Assembly (NCBI RefSeq): GCF_028694605.1
Contig: NZ_JAQVKP010000005.1
Location: 17,755-81,754 of the forward strand
Length of the DNA stretch: 64,000 nucleotides
Direction: 5' to 3'
Source of the DNA: Sulfurimonas sp.
Lineage (GTDB): Bacteria > Campylobacterota > Campylobacteria > Campylobacterales > Sulfurimonadaceae
Shown here: one piece after another, positions 63,218-64,000 of the stretch
Numbering within the stretch: the first letter of the stretch is position 1
How the letters are laid out: every line of letters starts with the position of its first letter
Position numbers and translations under genes: made by a program
Notes under the pieces: generated by a model
Seen by the model: the letters and a program-made list of their open reading frames with translations, nothing else
What the model was told of the DNA's origin: nothing
Database searches by the model: none

Positions 63218-63702
63218 TATACGTCCTCTTTATACAGCCCAACAGTGGCTGAAATTTGATATTTTTTTAACACTTCTACAAGAGAGTCTAACTTCTCTCT
63301 CTCTTTTGAGTAGATAAGCAACTCCGTACCGTTTTTATCTTTTTTGAGATAATACTTTAAGTTATGACGCTTCAACTCCTCTTTTAAACAAAAGAGTTGA
63401 TAAGGGTCTATCAAAGCGGCGGAGAGCTTATAGATTGTCGGCTTTATTTCAACAATCTTCTCATTCAAATCAACTTGAATTAAAACTTCATTTACGGGGT
63501 AAAAATATCCTAATTTTTCTGTTTTAGAAAAATGGTTTAACCAGACTTGTTGCGGCTTCTCTGCAACGACATCACTTTTATGCTCTAATGGGGCTAGTGC
63601 TACTGATGCTTTGTCTGAATTTATTGAAATTAGAAAAAAAAGGATAAAAACAGCCACCCCCACTGCAATGAGAGGAGTGAACCATCTTAGAATTTTTCGC
63701 AC
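63217..63702 (-). CDS. Membrane-anchored protein of unknown function between rpsA and serA
   Basis: 161 residues with one N-terminal membrane helix (about 9-27, after a basic MRKILRW) and a periplasmic or cytoplasmic domain of about 125 residues. The domain is mixed alpha/beta (LIQVDLNEKIVEIKPTIYKL, KYYLKKDKNGTELLIYSKER). It may be a SPOR-like or ferredoxin-like fold, but no motif is clear. It lies between rpsA and serA with a 1 bp gap and a one-base overlap. I have seen conserved proteins in this position in Campylobacterota but cannot name a function. Confidence 0.65.
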   Translation of the reverse strand: MRKILRWFTPLIAVGVAVFILFFLISINSDKASVALAPLEHKSDVVAEKPQQVWLNHFSKTEKLGYFYPVNEVLIQVDLNEKIVEIKPTIYKLSAALIDPYQLFCLKEELKRHNLKYYLKKDKNGTELLIYSKEREKLDSLVEVLKKYQISATVGLYKEDV

Positions 63703-63703
63703 A

Positions 63704-64000
63704 CTATTTCTTGAATTTATCTTTAATCAAATCACCTAAAGAGTGTGATTCGTCATCGTTAATTTCATCTAACATTGCTTGATTTTTTATATAATCCAAC
63801 TTTTTTACCGATAGACGGATACGGTCACGACGTGTATCGATAACTGCGATTGCCGCTTCAATCTTTTGACCTACTGCCAAATCGCTCTTTTGAAGCGGTG
63901 CGAGATCTTCATCACGAACAAGCGCATCTACACCGTCTTCAAGTGAAACAAAAACACCAAAATCTTTGATGTCACGGATGGTTCCTGTCACAACACTATT
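63704..64000 (-). CDS. rpsA: 30S ribosomal protein S1, C-terminal part (runs off right edge)
   Basis: The last 98 residues of S1. One S1 (OB-fold) repeat is visible: GTIRDIKDFGVFVSLEDG, VDALVRDEDLA, IEAAIAVIDTRRDRIRLSVK, the usual last repeat. The lysine-rich tail ends DLIKDKFKK. The frame is open to the right edge, so the start lies outside the window. It is upstream of the unknown membrane protein on the same strand, with a 1 bp gap. Confidence 0.88.
   Translation of the reverse strand, partial: NSVVTGTIRDIKDFGVFVSLEDGVDALVRDEDLAPLQKSDLAVGQKIEAAIAVIDTRRDRIRLSVKKLDYIKNQAMLDEINDDESHSLGDLIKDKFKK

Overview
The window comes from an AT-rich member of the Campylobacterota (formerly Epsilonproteobacteria), most likely Sulfurimonas or a close relative. 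The signs are a fused ResB-ResC cytochrome c synthase (CcsBA), an FlgS-type soluble histidine kinase, diheme cytochrome c peroxidase divergent from a PerR/Fur-type regulator, an lpxB-gnnB-gnnA lipid A block, very tight gene packing with many 1-14 bp overlaps, and TATAAT -10 boxes without clear -35 boxes. The genus is inferred from family knowledge and was not checked by any search.

Layout. 1-1628 (minus) is the N-terminal part of a giant repeat adhesin with a LapA-type retention module and a TAAG protease site; it runs off the left edge. 1700-16253 (minus) is mostly housekeeping: CDF metal exporter, a membrane coiled-coil protein, a HAD phosphatase, ferrochelatase, a DUF2461 protein, CcsBA, an FlgS-like kinase, M18 aminopeptidase, a DUF167 protein and DnaE. 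16328-17916 holds a Fur/PerR-like regulator divergent from cytochrome c peroxidase. 17943-28120 holds a heme-sensor-like GGDEF/EAL protein, EF-P, Tgt, a DUF465 protein, a dihydroorotase-like pseudoenzyme, and the operon cytochrome c / lpxB / aminotransferase / oxidoreductase / LpxA-like protein. 28155-32506 (minus) holds metE and dsbD.

32673-45137 (plus) is a 12-gene chemosensory operon: PAS histidine kinase, a response regulator with an unrecognised C-terminal region, a CheY-like protein, CheW, a chemoreceptor, a STAS-like small protein, CheA, CheR, an Aer-type PAS protein with a degenerate receptor tip, a histidine-kinase-like protein lacking its phospho-accepting histidine, CheD and CheB. 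It looks like a complete alternative chemosensory pathway with redox input and several degenerate partners.

45126-54914 holds a second GGDEF/EAL protein, a DUF255 thioredoxin-fold protein, a tiny lipoprotein missed by ordinary ORF calling, pdxJ and pdxA separated by a DinJ/YafQ-type toxin-antitoxin pair, a YceI protein, and a methyltransferase/hisG/coaX operon. 54988-61509 holds an HD-GYP protein and an RND efflux operon whose inner-membrane pump is encoded as two half-proteins. 61628-64000 (minus) holds serA, a membrane-anchored protein of unknown function and the C-terminus of ribosomal protein S1.

No gene-free stretch exceeds 300 bp, and I saw no tRNA, rRNA, IS element or CRISPR array. 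The most interesting items are the LpxA homologue that lacks the catalytic histidines inside a lipid A operon, the degenerate sensors of the chemosensory operon, the tandemly built LapG-type cleavage region of the adhesin, the split RND pump, and the toxin-antitoxin pair lodged between pdxJ and pdxA.
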